A DNA stretch of 64,000 bases from Pelagibacterium sp. 26DY04 (GTDB lineage Bacteria > Pseudomonadota > Alphaproteobacteria > Rhizobiales > Devosiaceae). Position 1 is the first letter of the stretch; each line of letters starts with the position of its first letter. The stretch lies in the NCBI RefSeq assembly GCF_031202305.1, contig NZ_CP101731.1:2294001-2358000 (forward strand). Reading direction: 5' to 3'. The position numbers were made by a program, and so were the translations under genes. The notes below the pieces were generated by a model. That model did not search any database. It was not told where the DNA came from and worked only from the letters and a program-made list of their open reading frames with translations. Below are positions 25,913-34,500 of the stretch, piece after piece.

Positions 25913-26663
25913 GGCAAACGTGAAGCGCCGCAAGTCAGTATCGCCTATGGTCGAACGGTCCGCCCACGCGGACCGCTCAACCCTGATGATGGCCAAGACC
26001 AACGCCAAAGTCCAAGCGATCAGTGCCTGCGCCCGCGAATCACTGTGCGCCAAAAACGAGCTTGGCCAGTCTGACCTGTGCCGGTCAGATGCCGTATCCC
26101 CCTCGGGTCAAACCCATCAGCTCGCTCTCGCGGCGGGTGATCACATCCGATATCTCGCGCGCAAGGATGAACTCGGGGTCATCCATGGCACGGCCGGGCG
26201 CGTGCTCGATGTCACGACCGATCTGACCGGAACGCTGATTGTGCGTGCCAAAGTGGAGGGTCGCGCCCAGCTTGCCCACGCATGCGCGACCACCAGTTGC
26301 GGGTCTCAGGGCCTTACGACCGACCAGTCTTTTCTGATCTCTGATACATCCATGGACCGCCACGACATCCTTGTCGTGGCCTGCCGTCACAGGCATGGGC
26401 TCGAGGTCTTTTTTGATGCCACAGAGCCCGATACCGGCGCAAAAGCGGCCCGTTTGCTCACCGATCGGGAGCGGCCGGTCCAGGACGGAGAGCGCCACGT
26501 CCTACTCGCCCAGATCCTGAGCCGCTCAGGGACGCGGGCTTCCACCCCCGACTATCTCCGCCCGTGTGCTCTCGAGCATGTTCAGGTGCCAGATCAGGGT
26601 GCCCACAAAGCCTGCCAGATATCTGCAGCGCGAGCCGCGCTAGGTCTCAGCCATGAGCGCTGA
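25905..26663 (+). CDS. Stand-alone copy of the relaxase C-terminal helicase region
   Basis: A 252-residue protein that parallels the last third of the relaxase just upstream. TLMMAKTNAKVQAISACARE matches the relaxase's ALIIAKSNAQVRAISTEVRR. QLAHACATTSCGSQGLTTDQ matches KLAHAYASTIHLAQGTTVDQ, and SMDRHDILVVACRHRHGLEV matches GMDRHDIYVSASRARAQTQL. The relaxase nuclease and the P-loop are absent, and some motif VI residues are changed (SRAR to CRHR). It therefore cannot be a complete helicase. TTG 25905 is preferred, with GGGAGA six bases upstream and an 8-bp overlap with the relaxase stop. It may be a diverged tandem duplicate with a regulatory or structural role. Confidence 0.7.
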   Translation: MTEANVKRRKSVSPMVERSAHADRSTLMMAKTNAKVQAISACARESLCAKNELGQSDLCRSDAVSPSGQTHQLALAAGDHIRYLARKDELGVIHGTAGRVLDVTTDLTGTLIVRAKVEGRAQLAHACATTSCGSQGLTTDQSFLISDTSMDRHDILVVACRHRHGLEVFFDATEPDTGAKAARLLTDRERPVQDGERHVLLAQILSRSGTRASTPDYLRPCALEHVQVPDQGAHKACQISAARAALGLSHER

Positions 26664-26937
26664 TGACGCAAAGCTTAGGCCCAACAATCCGCCGACCAAA
26701 ACCATCCCCCGTGATGTTGACCATTGCGAACGATATCTTGACCGCCTTGCACTGGTCGTGGAACGGGCCGGCAGAAATGCCGCAGCCTTTGTCCCCATCG
26801 TGCGCCGGCTCGAAAGGGAGCTCGCCGAGGCCAAGGCGGATGAGGAAGTGCTCGCCAAACTTAGGGCAAGGTTGCGGGCCGGATCAGCAAACACACGACA
26901 AACCAACCCACAAGACATAACCGGAGACAGCGAATGA
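26653..26937 (+). CDS. Small hypothetical protein of the transfer operon
   Basis: A protein of 94 residues with no recognised family. The middle is a likely coiled coil (CERYLDRLALVVERAG, then RRLERELAEAKADEEVLAKL). The gene overlaps its neighbours on both sides (11 bp with the previous, 4 bp ATGA with the next), so it is part of the relaxase operon. Confidence 0.7.
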   Translation: MSADDAKLRPNNPPTKTIPRDVDHCERYLDRLALVVERAGRNAAAFVPIVRRLERELAEAKADEEVLAKLRARLRAGSANTRQTNPQDITGDSE

Positions 26938-27671
26938 CCCTCACCTTTGCCCTGCCAAGATGTCCATTTCCGCTTGTAGACATGCCGCCGAAAGTTTCGC
27001 CCCTCGATTACGAACGGTTTCGCCCGAGAAGGTACTGTGCCGATGAGCGCTATGTTTATCGAGTCGACTACCTTCATAGCTTTGGAGACTGGCTTCCGGA
27101 CCGCATTAAGGCTGACGGTCATGGATACAGAATCCCGCTGGACAATATTTTGCGTCACCGTGACGCCAACAAAGCGTATATCGATGCGATCATGGAAAAG
27201 CTCGATCGCATGACGCGCACCGGGTCGAGCCTTCGCGCCATCTATTTCTGGGACAATCACAATCTGGTGCGTGAATTCCAGCTCACCCATATCCGGGACT
27301 TTTCCTACATGGAAATGGATCATGCCCGAAATGTTACCGGTGAGCTAAAGTCGTACGAACTGAAACATATCCCGGTGATCTCACGCGTACACCGCTCGCA
27401 CTTGCCCTTAGGCACTATAATTCCCGACCTCAATCCCCAGCTTACCCCTTTCGGACTGGCCCACGTTGTCGCGCTTGCCTCGGGAGAGCACGTCAGCATC
27501 CCTTCACAGCACATAGAGTTCTGGTATCGCAACCAATGGACCGATATTGCCAATATTGACCCCGACATGCTGCAAGCCCAATGCGCCCAGGGATCGCTGC
27601 GATCCGTCGTTCCAGCGATTCCGCAGTATCTCCTTGGCGGCGACCGGGGTCGTTCTCGTGTCGACCGATGA
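26934..27671 (+). CDS. Hypothetical protein at the end of the transfer operon
   Basis: A protein of 245 residues, apparently soluble, with no family I recognise. It is rich in aromatic and histidine residues in the middle (RAIYFWDNHNLVREFQLTHI). ATG 26934 overlaps the previous stop (ATGA), so it belongs to the relaxase operon, which ends here. The convergent ArdC gene begins its 3' end 138 bp further on; an inverted repeat CCATTCC/GGAATGG at 27746-27774 lies between them. Confidence 0.7.
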   Translation: MTLTFALPRCPFPLVDMPPKVSPLDYERFRPRRYCADERYVYRVDYLHSFGDWLPDRIKADGHGYRIPLDNILRHRDANKAYIDAIMEKLDRMTRTGSSLRAIYFWDNHNLVREFQLTHIRDFSYMEMDHARNVTGELKSYELKHIPVISRVHRSHLPLGTIIPDLNPQLTPFGLAHVVALASGEHVSIPSQHIEFWYRNQWTDIANIDPDMLQAQCAQGSLRSVVPAIPQYLLGGDRGRSRVDR

Positions 27672-27808
27672 GGGCAAAATGGAATACGGTGCAAGATTGC
27701 ATATGCAATGACCTTGGCAATGTTGTTGACTGTCCTGCAGCCTAACCATTCCAGAGGCAAGAGCCCGGGAATGGAATGGCGCAGGGTGCCCGACTGTGAT
27801 GCAAGGGG

Positions 27809-28708
27809 TTATCCCGCCTGGCCATGCACCAAGAGCCAGTTTGCAGCCTGGGATGCCTTGGCGGCAGCCGAAAAGATCGCCTTCTTGTCGTTTTTGAGAA
27901 TGGCCAGCCAGCATTTGATATAACTGGCATGATCGGCGCGGGGCGTGGGCGTCAGTCCCAGATCGGCACACAGAAATGCTGCACCAAGTTCGGCAATCAG
28001 CTCTTCGGCAGCATAGGCTTCCTTGCCAAAGCGACCTGAAAGATCCCGATCGAGTCTGGATTTTGCGCCTGACCAGTGTACAAGCTCATGGCAAAGCGTC
28101 GCGTAAAAGGCCTCGCGTGCCCCACTTGTATTTGTGCCCACAAAGCGCTTGCGATCCGGCATTCGGATCAGGTCATAGCCGGGAATGTAGCATGCATGTT
28201 CGCCACCCTCGTCGATGACTGCACCGGTGGCGGCAACGAACTGCTCTGCCTTCTCGATCGGATCGAATAGCGGTCCGTCTGGAAGTGTCTCTGGCGCACA
28301 TTCAAAGCCCTCAACCTGTGCTGCGTTGAACACGGAGCTGGCCCGGGCAATGAACCGCTCACCGACTTGGGTTTCGCCGGTCTCCTGGTTGGTCTCTTCA
28401 ACCGACAGAGTCTTATGAAAGACCACGAGCGCGGATTTCTCGCCGCGGCGGACCTGGCAGCCCTTGTCCTGCCATTGCCGATACGTGCCCCAGATGTTGG
28501 ACGGGTATTCAGCAACAAACGCTGCGACCCAGAGGCTGACGATGTTGACGCCATTGTAGGGGTTCTTCGAAGCGATGTTGACGGGGCGGGCAAAGCTGCC
28601 GGCCGTGCTTTTGATCCATGGGAGCCGGAAGTCTTCGGCGGTCTCGATCGCATCGACGATGCGGTTGGTGATCTCCTGATGGACATCGAATTTTTGGGTG
28701 CGTGGCAT
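27809..28708 (-). CDS. ArdC-like antirestriction protein (ssDNA-binding zincin)
   Basis: A protein of 299 residues. The N-terminal half matches the ArdC single-stranded-DNA-binding domain (NPYNGVNIVSLWVA, YRQWQDKGCQVRRGEK). The C-terminal half is a zincin-like metallopeptidase with HELVH near residue 206 and a downstream glutamate-rich helix (AAEELIAELGAAF) for the third ligand. On conjugative elements ArdC protects the entering single strand and helps establishment in a recipient with restriction systems. AAAGGAGAG precedes ATG 28708. It stands alone and convergent to the transfer operon. The 28709-29063 stretch upstream holds no gene apart from control sites. Confidence 0.9.
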   Translation of the reverse strand: MPRTQKFDVHQEITNRIVDAIETAEDFRLPWIKSTAGSFARPVNIASKNPYNGVNIVSLWVAAFVAEYPSNIWGTYRQWQDKGCQVRRGEKSALVVFHKTLSVEETNQETGETQVGERFIARASSVFNAAQVEGFECAPETLPDGPLFDPIEKAEQFVAATGAVIDEGGEHACYIPGYDLIRMPDRKRFVGTNTSGAREAFYATLCHELVHWSGAKSRLDRDLSGRFGKEAYAAEELIAELGAAFLCADLGLTPTPRADHASYIKCWLAILKNDKKAIFSAAAKASQAANWLLVHGQAG

Positions 28709-29023
28709 GGGTCTCTCCTTTCGTTGCCTGGAGCCGCGATCGGCGCGGCCTGATGGCGACCGAAGAGGCTGAGCCAGACGGCCCTTGCACCCCGAAAGGG
28801 GCGGGCGAAGCGAAAAGACGGCGCATGCCGTTGCGAGGGCGGAGGGTTCGGCCAGGAAAGCCACGAAGGAAGGCCGCGACACACGCGGCGGTCAGACGGA
28901 AAGCTGGAGAGAGAAAGCGACGCCCATGAAGATGAATGCAGCGCAATCGAGCACACCCAGCATGATCCGGCAAATGTTGAAGCGTCCGGATTCAGCGCGA
29001 GGACGGCGCCCCCTCCCAAACTA

Positions 29024-29051
29024 TTGACTAGAACCTAGTTACAAGGTACTA
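29024..29051 (+). promoter_or_regulatory. Promoter-operator palindrome before the winged-helix gene
   Basis: TAGAACCT (29029-29036) and AGGTACTA (29044-29051) form an inverted repeat with a 7-base spacer, overlapping a TTGACT hexamer at 29024-29029. It lies 40 bases before ATG 29091, a position suited to autoregulation. Confidence 0.45.
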
Positions 29052-29090
29052 CTAATCGCATCAGTGCAAAGAGGATGGTGTGCTACTGTG

Positions 29091-29549
29091 ATGCCCGTTG
29101 TTCGAATTTCCGACGCCACCTGGGACCGGTTGAAGAGGTATGCGCGTCCCTTAGAAGATACGCCCGATGATGTGATCCGGACCGCCTTGGATGCATTGGA
29201 CAAAACGCTGGGCAAAACGCCGCCTAAGCCAATCCGGGCAGCGCCCAAGCCCAGGGGCAAGAAGACGCCGCAACGCGAATTCCGCAATCCTCTGATGCGC
29301 GTTCTTCTTGATTTAGGAGGGGCCGCATTCAGCAAGGATATCCGCGATCGGATGGAACCGGAGGTGCGCTCTATGCTTGGAGCGGCCGATCTCGCACCAG
29401 TCTCATCAGGCGATCCACGGTGGTGGAACGCTGTGTGCTGGGAAAGAAATGACCTAAAGAAAGAAGGGCTGATGCGCAGCGATTCCGATCGTGGAATCTG
29501 GGAGCTGAGCGAGGACGGCTTGCGGGAGGCGAGACGGCTATCAGAGTAG
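29091..29549 (+). CDS. Small winged-helix protein with N-terminal RHH-like segment
   Basis: A protein of 152 residues. Residues 1-40 (VVRISDATWDRLKRYARPLE) look like a ribbon-helix-helix or replication-regulator-type segment. After a basic linker, residues 65-150 (DLGGAAFSKDIRDRMEPEV to GIWELSEDGLREARRL) look like an Mrr-N-type winged helix. ATG 29091 is preferred on composition; GTG 29064 is in frame and nearer AGAGG. The dyad just upstream suggests it represses itself. It lies between ArdC and the toxin operon, but on the opposite strand to both. I do not recognise a named family. Confidence 0.7.
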   Translation: MPVVRISDATWDRLKRYARPLEDTPDDVIRTALDALDKTLGKTPPKPIRAAPKPRGKKTPQREFRNPLMRVLLDLGGAAFSKDIRDRMEPEVRSMLGAADLAPVSSGDPRWWNAVCWERNDLKKEGLMRSDSDRGIWELSEDGLREARRLSE

Positions 29550-29570
29550 AGCTGAGCCTTTCAAGGAAGC

Positions 29571-30107
29571 CTAGCTATCGAAGTCCATGGCAGTCTGCGG
29601 GTCTTCGGGGGGCAGATCAAGGTCGGCTGTTCGGTAGGCTCTCAACCCAGCCTGCTCCGCATATCTCACAACATCGGTGTCGTCAGAATAGACGGTTGTC
29701 GCCCCTTCGGCTTTCGCGATGGCCACGATCTGGCGGTCGAATTTGACCTTACCGCGCGTGACCTCAGGATCAGCAGAATCGATACGAATTCCTCCGCGTC
29801 TAAGCGCGTCGCCGATCGCTAACGCTGCCTCGATGGCGGCCTTTTGATCAAAGTTTGCAATGCGGAAGACGGCCTGCCCATTCAGGGCATCAAGATAGTG
29901 ATTGGTTGCCTCACCCGAATGGACCAGGATTTCACTCAGCACCGGCGTTGGCACGATGATCTTTTCACTGGCGTCGGACAGTACAGAAACAAGATGCTCT
30001 ATGCGGGCAGCAGCGTTTTCGACCGGCAAACCGGTCGCTGGATCAATCGGGGGCTTTGCCTTTGGCTCGATGAGCAGCAACAGAACGGAGGTATCGAAAA
30101 CCACCAT
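29571..30107 (-). CDS. PIN-domain ribonuclease (VapC-like), last gene of a four-gene operon
   Basis: A protein of 178 residues with the acidic PIN active-site pattern: D5 (VFDTSVLL), E59 (LSEIL), D124 (KFDRQIVAIA) and D142/D143/D145 (YSDDTDV). PIN toxins of toxin-antitoxin pairs cut RNA. It is longer than most VapC proteins (about 130 residues) because of a proline-rich insertion after residue 14. Its ATG shares one base with the stop of the upstream 251-residue gene (TGATG), so the two are translated as a pair. No standard VapB antitoxin is present; the upstream protein takes that place. Confidence 0.82.
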   Translation of the reverse strand: MVVFDTSVLLLLIEPKAKPPIDPATGLPVENAAARIEHLVSVLSDASEKIIVPTPVLSEILVHSGEATNHYLDALNGQAVFRIANFDQKAAIEAALAIGDALRRGGIRIDSADPEVTRGKVKFDRQIVAIAKAEGATTVYSDDTDVVRYAEQAGLRAYRTADLDLPPEDPQTAMDFDS

Positions 30108-30862
30108 CAGTGAAGGCCATCCTTGCCGTCCCGCAACTCATCAAGCGCCGCGATCGGATCGTCCATTTCGGCCCAATGGCTGCCCTGCGCGGCCCGCAGA
30201 TCTTCAACAGCCTCCGCAAGGTCGTGATTCTTGAGGATAGCAAAGGTGGCAACTCGGAAACGCTTCAGCGTCCAGATGCCGTCTTCTTCTCGCATCCATC
30301 TCCCGCTTCCATGGAGTCGGATTGGCTCGAACAGGTGATGCCCGAGTCGGCGCGCTGTTTCTCGGTCTGTTTCAATGCCGGTATACTTCAACTCGCCATT
30401 CTGTAGCTGAAGGTGGATTGTCTGGTCAGCACCCGTCACGCTGATCAGAATACCATCAATCGACCCCTCCTGCGTGAAAGGCCCGTATTTGACCGGCTTT
30501 GGCCGTTTGACACCCGGAAACTCAATGATCTGGGCCGTGGGACTTTCACCCTCGTAGACATAGCCGGTGGCATTGTCATCGGCGAGAAGCCGGTCGATTT
30601 CGTTCCACGCCTTCAGAGCGTCTTGGCCAGCTTCCCTACGACGGACACGCTCAAGCTGCTCATCCACTTTAGGGATTTCTTCGCGATCAATGCGACTGAC
30701 AAGCTGCGTGCTGCCCGGCTTGAGCTGGTCAAAATGAACCCCATGTTCGTTGCCCAGCATGGCAGCAAATGCCTGCATGTACTTCGCCAGACGCCCCATG
30801 GGAATGGTTTTTGGCGAATAAGCTTTGATGTAGAGCGTGAGTGTTTTTTCGTCCGCCTTCAT
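30107..30862 (-). CDS. Uncharacterised partner of the PIN protein
   Basis: A protein of 251 residues with no family I recognise. The N-terminal 45 residues (ADEKTLTLYIKAYSPKTIPM) are followed by a charged helical middle. A beta-rich part comes next (GILISVTGADQTIHLQLQN, RIRLH-like repeats) and then the C-terminal acidic tail WAEMDDPIAALDELRDG, which resembles the toxin-neutralising tails of antitoxins. ATG 30862 overlaps the stop of the XRE gene by 4 bp (ATGA) and its own stop overlaps the PIN start. The tight coupling suggests it inhibits or directs the PIN nuclease. It is three times the size of a typical antitoxin. Confidence 0.75.
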   Translation of the reverse strand: MKADEKTLTLYIKAYSPKTIPMGRLAKYMQAFAAMLGNEHGVHFDQLKPGSTQLVSRIDREEIPKVDEQLERVRRREAGQDALKAWNEIDRLLADDNATGYVYEGESPTAQIIEFPGVKRPKPVKYGPFTQEGSIDGILISVTGADQTIHLQLQNGELKYTGIETDRETARRLGHHLFEPIRLHGSGRWMREEDGIWTLKRFRVATFAILKNHDLAEAVEDLRAAQGSHWAEMDDPIAALDELRDGKDGLH

Positions 30863-31146
30863 GGGCTCACCGCTCGCTCCAGGCTAATCTTCAGCCGCGA
30901 ACCCGTCGCAGCAGCATAGCGTTGTAGCGCCTTCATCGAGGGACTGACCCGTCCACTTTCGAGCTTGGCGATATAGGACTGCGAGGTATGCATCCGCTCG
31001 GCCAGTTCCGTCTGCGTCAAGTCTGCCTCGCTCCGCGCACGGATCAGCGCCTCCGCGATCGAGAACTCCTCGGCGAGAGATTCATATTCAGCGCGCACAT
31101 CGGCACGCTTCAGCAGATCCTTTTTCAGCTCGTTCAAGCTTGTCAT
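30859..31146 (-). CDS. XRE-family helix-turn-helix antitoxin (HigA-like)
   Basis: A protein of 95 residues with one Cro/C1-type helix-turn-helix at about residues 35-85 (LTQTELAERMHTSQSYIAKL then ESGRVSPSMKALQRYA). ATG 31146 overlaps the stop of the RelE-like toxin (ATGA), giving toxin-first order as in HigBA. It should neutralise the toxin and repress the operon promoter just upstream of it. The next gene overlaps it too, so its level is coupled to the PIN pair. Confidence 0.88.
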   Translation of the reverse strand: MTSLNELKKDLLKRADVRAEYESLAEEFSIAEALIRARSEADLTQTELAERMHTSQSYIAKLESGRVSPSMKALQRYAAATGSRLKISLERAVSP

Positions 31147-31469
31147 CTCACATCCTTCGCTCGCTTCAGGGCGAGCTCGATTTCGCGGCGTGGGGTCTTT
31201 TGGGATTTCTTCACGAAGATCCTGACCACCACTACGCGCTTTGGTCTGGCAACGACATACAGAGCGCGGGATATGCCGTCCCTGCCCTTCATCCTGATTT
31301 CCCAAAGCGGCCCTTCCAGGTGCTTCACGTGGGGCTCGCGAACGCGCTCCAGCCCCAAAGACTGGATCAGCTCACCGATCCGCAGGAAGCGGGCAATCTG
31401 GTCAGCCGGCAAAGCTTCAAGCTCCGCCCGCACCGTGTCACTCAGGATTTCAATCTTCCATGAAATCAA
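31143..31469 (-). CDS. RelE/HigB-type toxin
   Basis: A phage-derived Gp49-like/HigB mRNA interferase of about 108 residues. Landmarks are RAELEALPADQIARFLRI, HVKHLEGPLWEIRMKGRDG, SRALYVVARPKRVVVVRIF and KKSQKTPRREIELALKR, in family order. The start is uncertain. The frame opens at TTG 31496, but that codon lies in the -35 hexamer of a near-consensus promoter, so translation must begin further in; TTG 31469 is listed and a slightly later start is possible. It is the first gene of the overlapping quartet and sits 37 bp from the end of the restriction gene. Confidence 0.82.
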   Translation of the reverse strand: MISWKIEILSDTVRAELEALPADQIARFLRIGELIQSLGLERVREPHVKHLEGPLWEIRMKGRDGISRALYVVARPKRVVVVRIFVKKSQKTPRREIELALKRAKDVR

Positions 31470-31496
31470 TATATCAAATCTGACGTAATAATGCAA
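31468..31496 (-). promoter_or_regulatory. Near-consensus promoter of the toxin-antitoxin operon
   Basis: On the - strand TTGCAT (31496-31491), a 17-base spacer and TATATT (31473-31468) form a strong sigma-70 promoter. Transcription would begin near 31461, leaving little or no leader before the toxin. Confidence 0.6.
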
Positions 31497-31505
31497 GGGT
31501 GCTCA

Positions 31506-34500
31506 TCAGATGCTAGACTCCAACAGCTCGATCTCCTCACCAGTCAAATCGAAAAGTCCATACACCAGCTCGTTGATACGGCGCTCATTGGCCTGGATCT
31601 CGGACGAAAGGCGCGCAATTTCTGCCTTGTCTCGGGCGATCCAGTCTTCCCAGTCGCTACGCTCGGACAGGGGGATATCTGCCTTCAGACACCTCTTGAC
31701 CTCAGACCGGAATGCAGCGAAATCCGGCAAAAGCCACCACTTCTTGAGCTTGTTTGAAAGATTCGTGAACGCTCCAATAGGAGCGATATCCGGTATACGT
31801 CGTGTTGGGGCACGCTGCAGGACGTGGCGTCTTTCCGCTGCCGCTTGACAGGACTCAGCGATCGCGGCGATTTCGTTTTTCTGAGATTCAGAAGCAAGTG
31901 GAATAGGAAGCGACCTCAGATATTGGCTCTTCATCCGGAAGTATCCGCCCCTAGCTATTGTTGTTTCGCTCGTGAGTGCAAACCAAAGTACGTTGGAGCC
32001 GAGTAAAGCGGCCTCATAGTGGGAGGCGCCTTTCAAGCAAAAACACGTCATGTCGATGTAGCTTCCGCTATCAACGGAAAAGCTAGGACGGTTGGCGATG
32101 TCCCGGTACACAACTTTCGTGCCTGCATAAGTAGATTCAAACGCTGCTTGCGCCTGCTGCAGCTCAAACCATTCCTGCTTAGCAGCCCGCTGTTCCAGTC
32201 TAGACTTGAATTGGGAGAGTCGCTCTAGGATTGCGGGGTATTTTAGGACATCGATGGTTGACTTCGGGATGTATATAATGAAGCGTTCAGCCGACGCTAC
32301 GTGCCACTGCTCCAACTCATTGCCAAAAATAATGGGCTTAATGAGGTCCGCAGAGTTCGGATCGGCGGCGACAAGCCGGTTTCTTTCTGTGCGGTCGATG
32401 ACAAACGCCTCGTTACGCCCAGTTTTTATGCCAGCATACGGATCACCGTAAACATCACCCAATCGCTCCCGCCCTGTCCGGATCTTGCGCCGCAGCGACT
32501 GCAGCCCAGCCTCTTCCAGAGACCACGACCCAGAGGAAAGTGAAGACTGCGGATAAGTGGCCGCCCCTTTCTCAAAATTCGCACGAAAGTTAGATTCTGG
32601 TAGCGTGTCGACCGTCCAAAAACGAAGCGTGTGATCTTTTAAAGGGGCCTCGCGCCGCATGGTGAGGATGGCGGGATAGGTGGTCACCCCCTCAAAAACT
32701 TGCAGATCGCCAAAATAAACTACGGTTTCAATCGTTGCCTTCTGGCGCAGAAAATCGCGTAGCGGCCTACCAGAGCCCGTTTTGAAGAAAGACGATGACG
32801 AGATGTATCCAAGCCGACCTCCAGGCTTCAGCAGGTTGAGCCCGCGCTCGAAAAAGTAGCAGTAGAGATCCGCCCGATCCGACACCACCTCGAACCGTTT
32901 TTCTAGGTAAGGCTTCATCAGCTTAAGGTGCTCCATCCGCACATAGGGCGGATTGCCGAGCACGATATCGAAGCCACCTTCGGCCATGATTTGGGGAAAG
33001 GCGCTCGCCCAGGTAAACCCGTGCGAGAGATAGGCGAAATTGGAATCTTCGATCAGGCTGTCGCCCACCTTCAGATTGCCACCAAGACTGTCAAGCGGCT
33101 TGCCGCGACGAGCCGTTTTCACCCAAAGCGAAAGCTTCGCGATCTCGATGCTTTCGGCGTTCACATCGACGCCGAACAAATTGCTGGTGAGGATCTCACT
33201 GTCGGGGACGTAATTGAGAAGATCGCCCATATGCTCAGCCCTGGGCGCCAGCTCCTTGATCTTCTCATTCACGCGCAAGAGCTCGGCCTTCATGTAGTCG
33301 AAGGCCATCACCAGAAAAACGCCCGACCCGCAGGCTGGATCGACGATGCGCAGCGACTTCAGCCGGTCCCGATAGGCCTGCCATGCTTCCAGTTGCGCGC
33401 TCTTACGCTTCCACTTGATCGCCTCGTAATCAGCAAGGCTCGATCCCTTCTGCGCAAATTGCCTGACGATGCAGGCAAAGATCTCTTCCAGGTGCGTGCC
33501 GAGCGTTTGCTCGACGATGAAGCGAGCAATGTAGTCTGGAGTGTAGACGACACCGTCGCGCTTGCGGCGACCACTCGTTCCTGTTTTCTTTTCAGCTTCG
33601 ACCTCATCACCGCGTGCTTCGGCTTGGAGACGTTCCACATCGGCGATCGATTGCTCAAAGATGTGCCCCAGAACGGTGACCGAGACTTCCGAGCTGAAGT
33701 CGTAGCCGCCGATATCTTTGAATTTCTCGCAAACCGCGTCGGGGATGTTGAGCTGATCGACGATGGGATCAGGGGCAAACAGTCCCCCATTGTACGGCGG
33801 GACATTCAGCTGATGATTGCCCTTGTCGATTGAGGTGAAGAGCCCTTTGAAATTATCCCAGATTGGGCGAGGATTGAAAGGATCGGAATGCTCGAATGCC
33901 TTTTCGAGAATGTGGCGTGGCAGGAGCCCTGTGTCCTCGGCAAAGGCCGTAAAGAGGATGCGGTCTAGGATGGTCTGCGCCGCTGCGATCGCGCTCAGAC
34001 CGTCGAGAGATGGTAGTTCCTGGCGCACTGCCGCGATGAGGTCGCCGCGCAAGGATTTGTAGTCCGAATAAAGCGCGTCGGTAATGTCCTGGTCTTCGCG
34101 GCGGCTCTCCTTGAGCAGCGCGGCCGTTTGGCCGCTCAGCAGGTTCTCCGCCCCGAGCAGAAGCATAAATCGAGCATAGTGAGCCGGCTCAGTCAGCTTG
34201 GCGAGCTCGAAGTGCTCATAGGCTTGCGTGCCTTCGCCGAAGCCGTAGAGCCTGAGCTCAACATAGTTCGACACGACGACCCATTTCACACCGGGCGCGT
34301 TTGTGGCGTACTCCCACGCCTGCTGCACCGGACTCTTTGCCCGGCCAGGCATAATGGCATCGAGATCCTTGGTACGCGCTCCCTTGAGCTCGAAAGGTGC
34401 AAGGATCTGGGAACGCTGCGGCCCAAAATGACCAAGGGCCAGATCGACAGAACCGCTCAGGATCGACTGTTCTGAAGTCACCGTGTGGTCAGGGGACACG

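Noticed and set aside
32928..33833. 301-codon + strand frame inside the restriction-modification gene
   Set aside because: The - strand shows the methylase motifs across this region; the + strand frame is a shadow.
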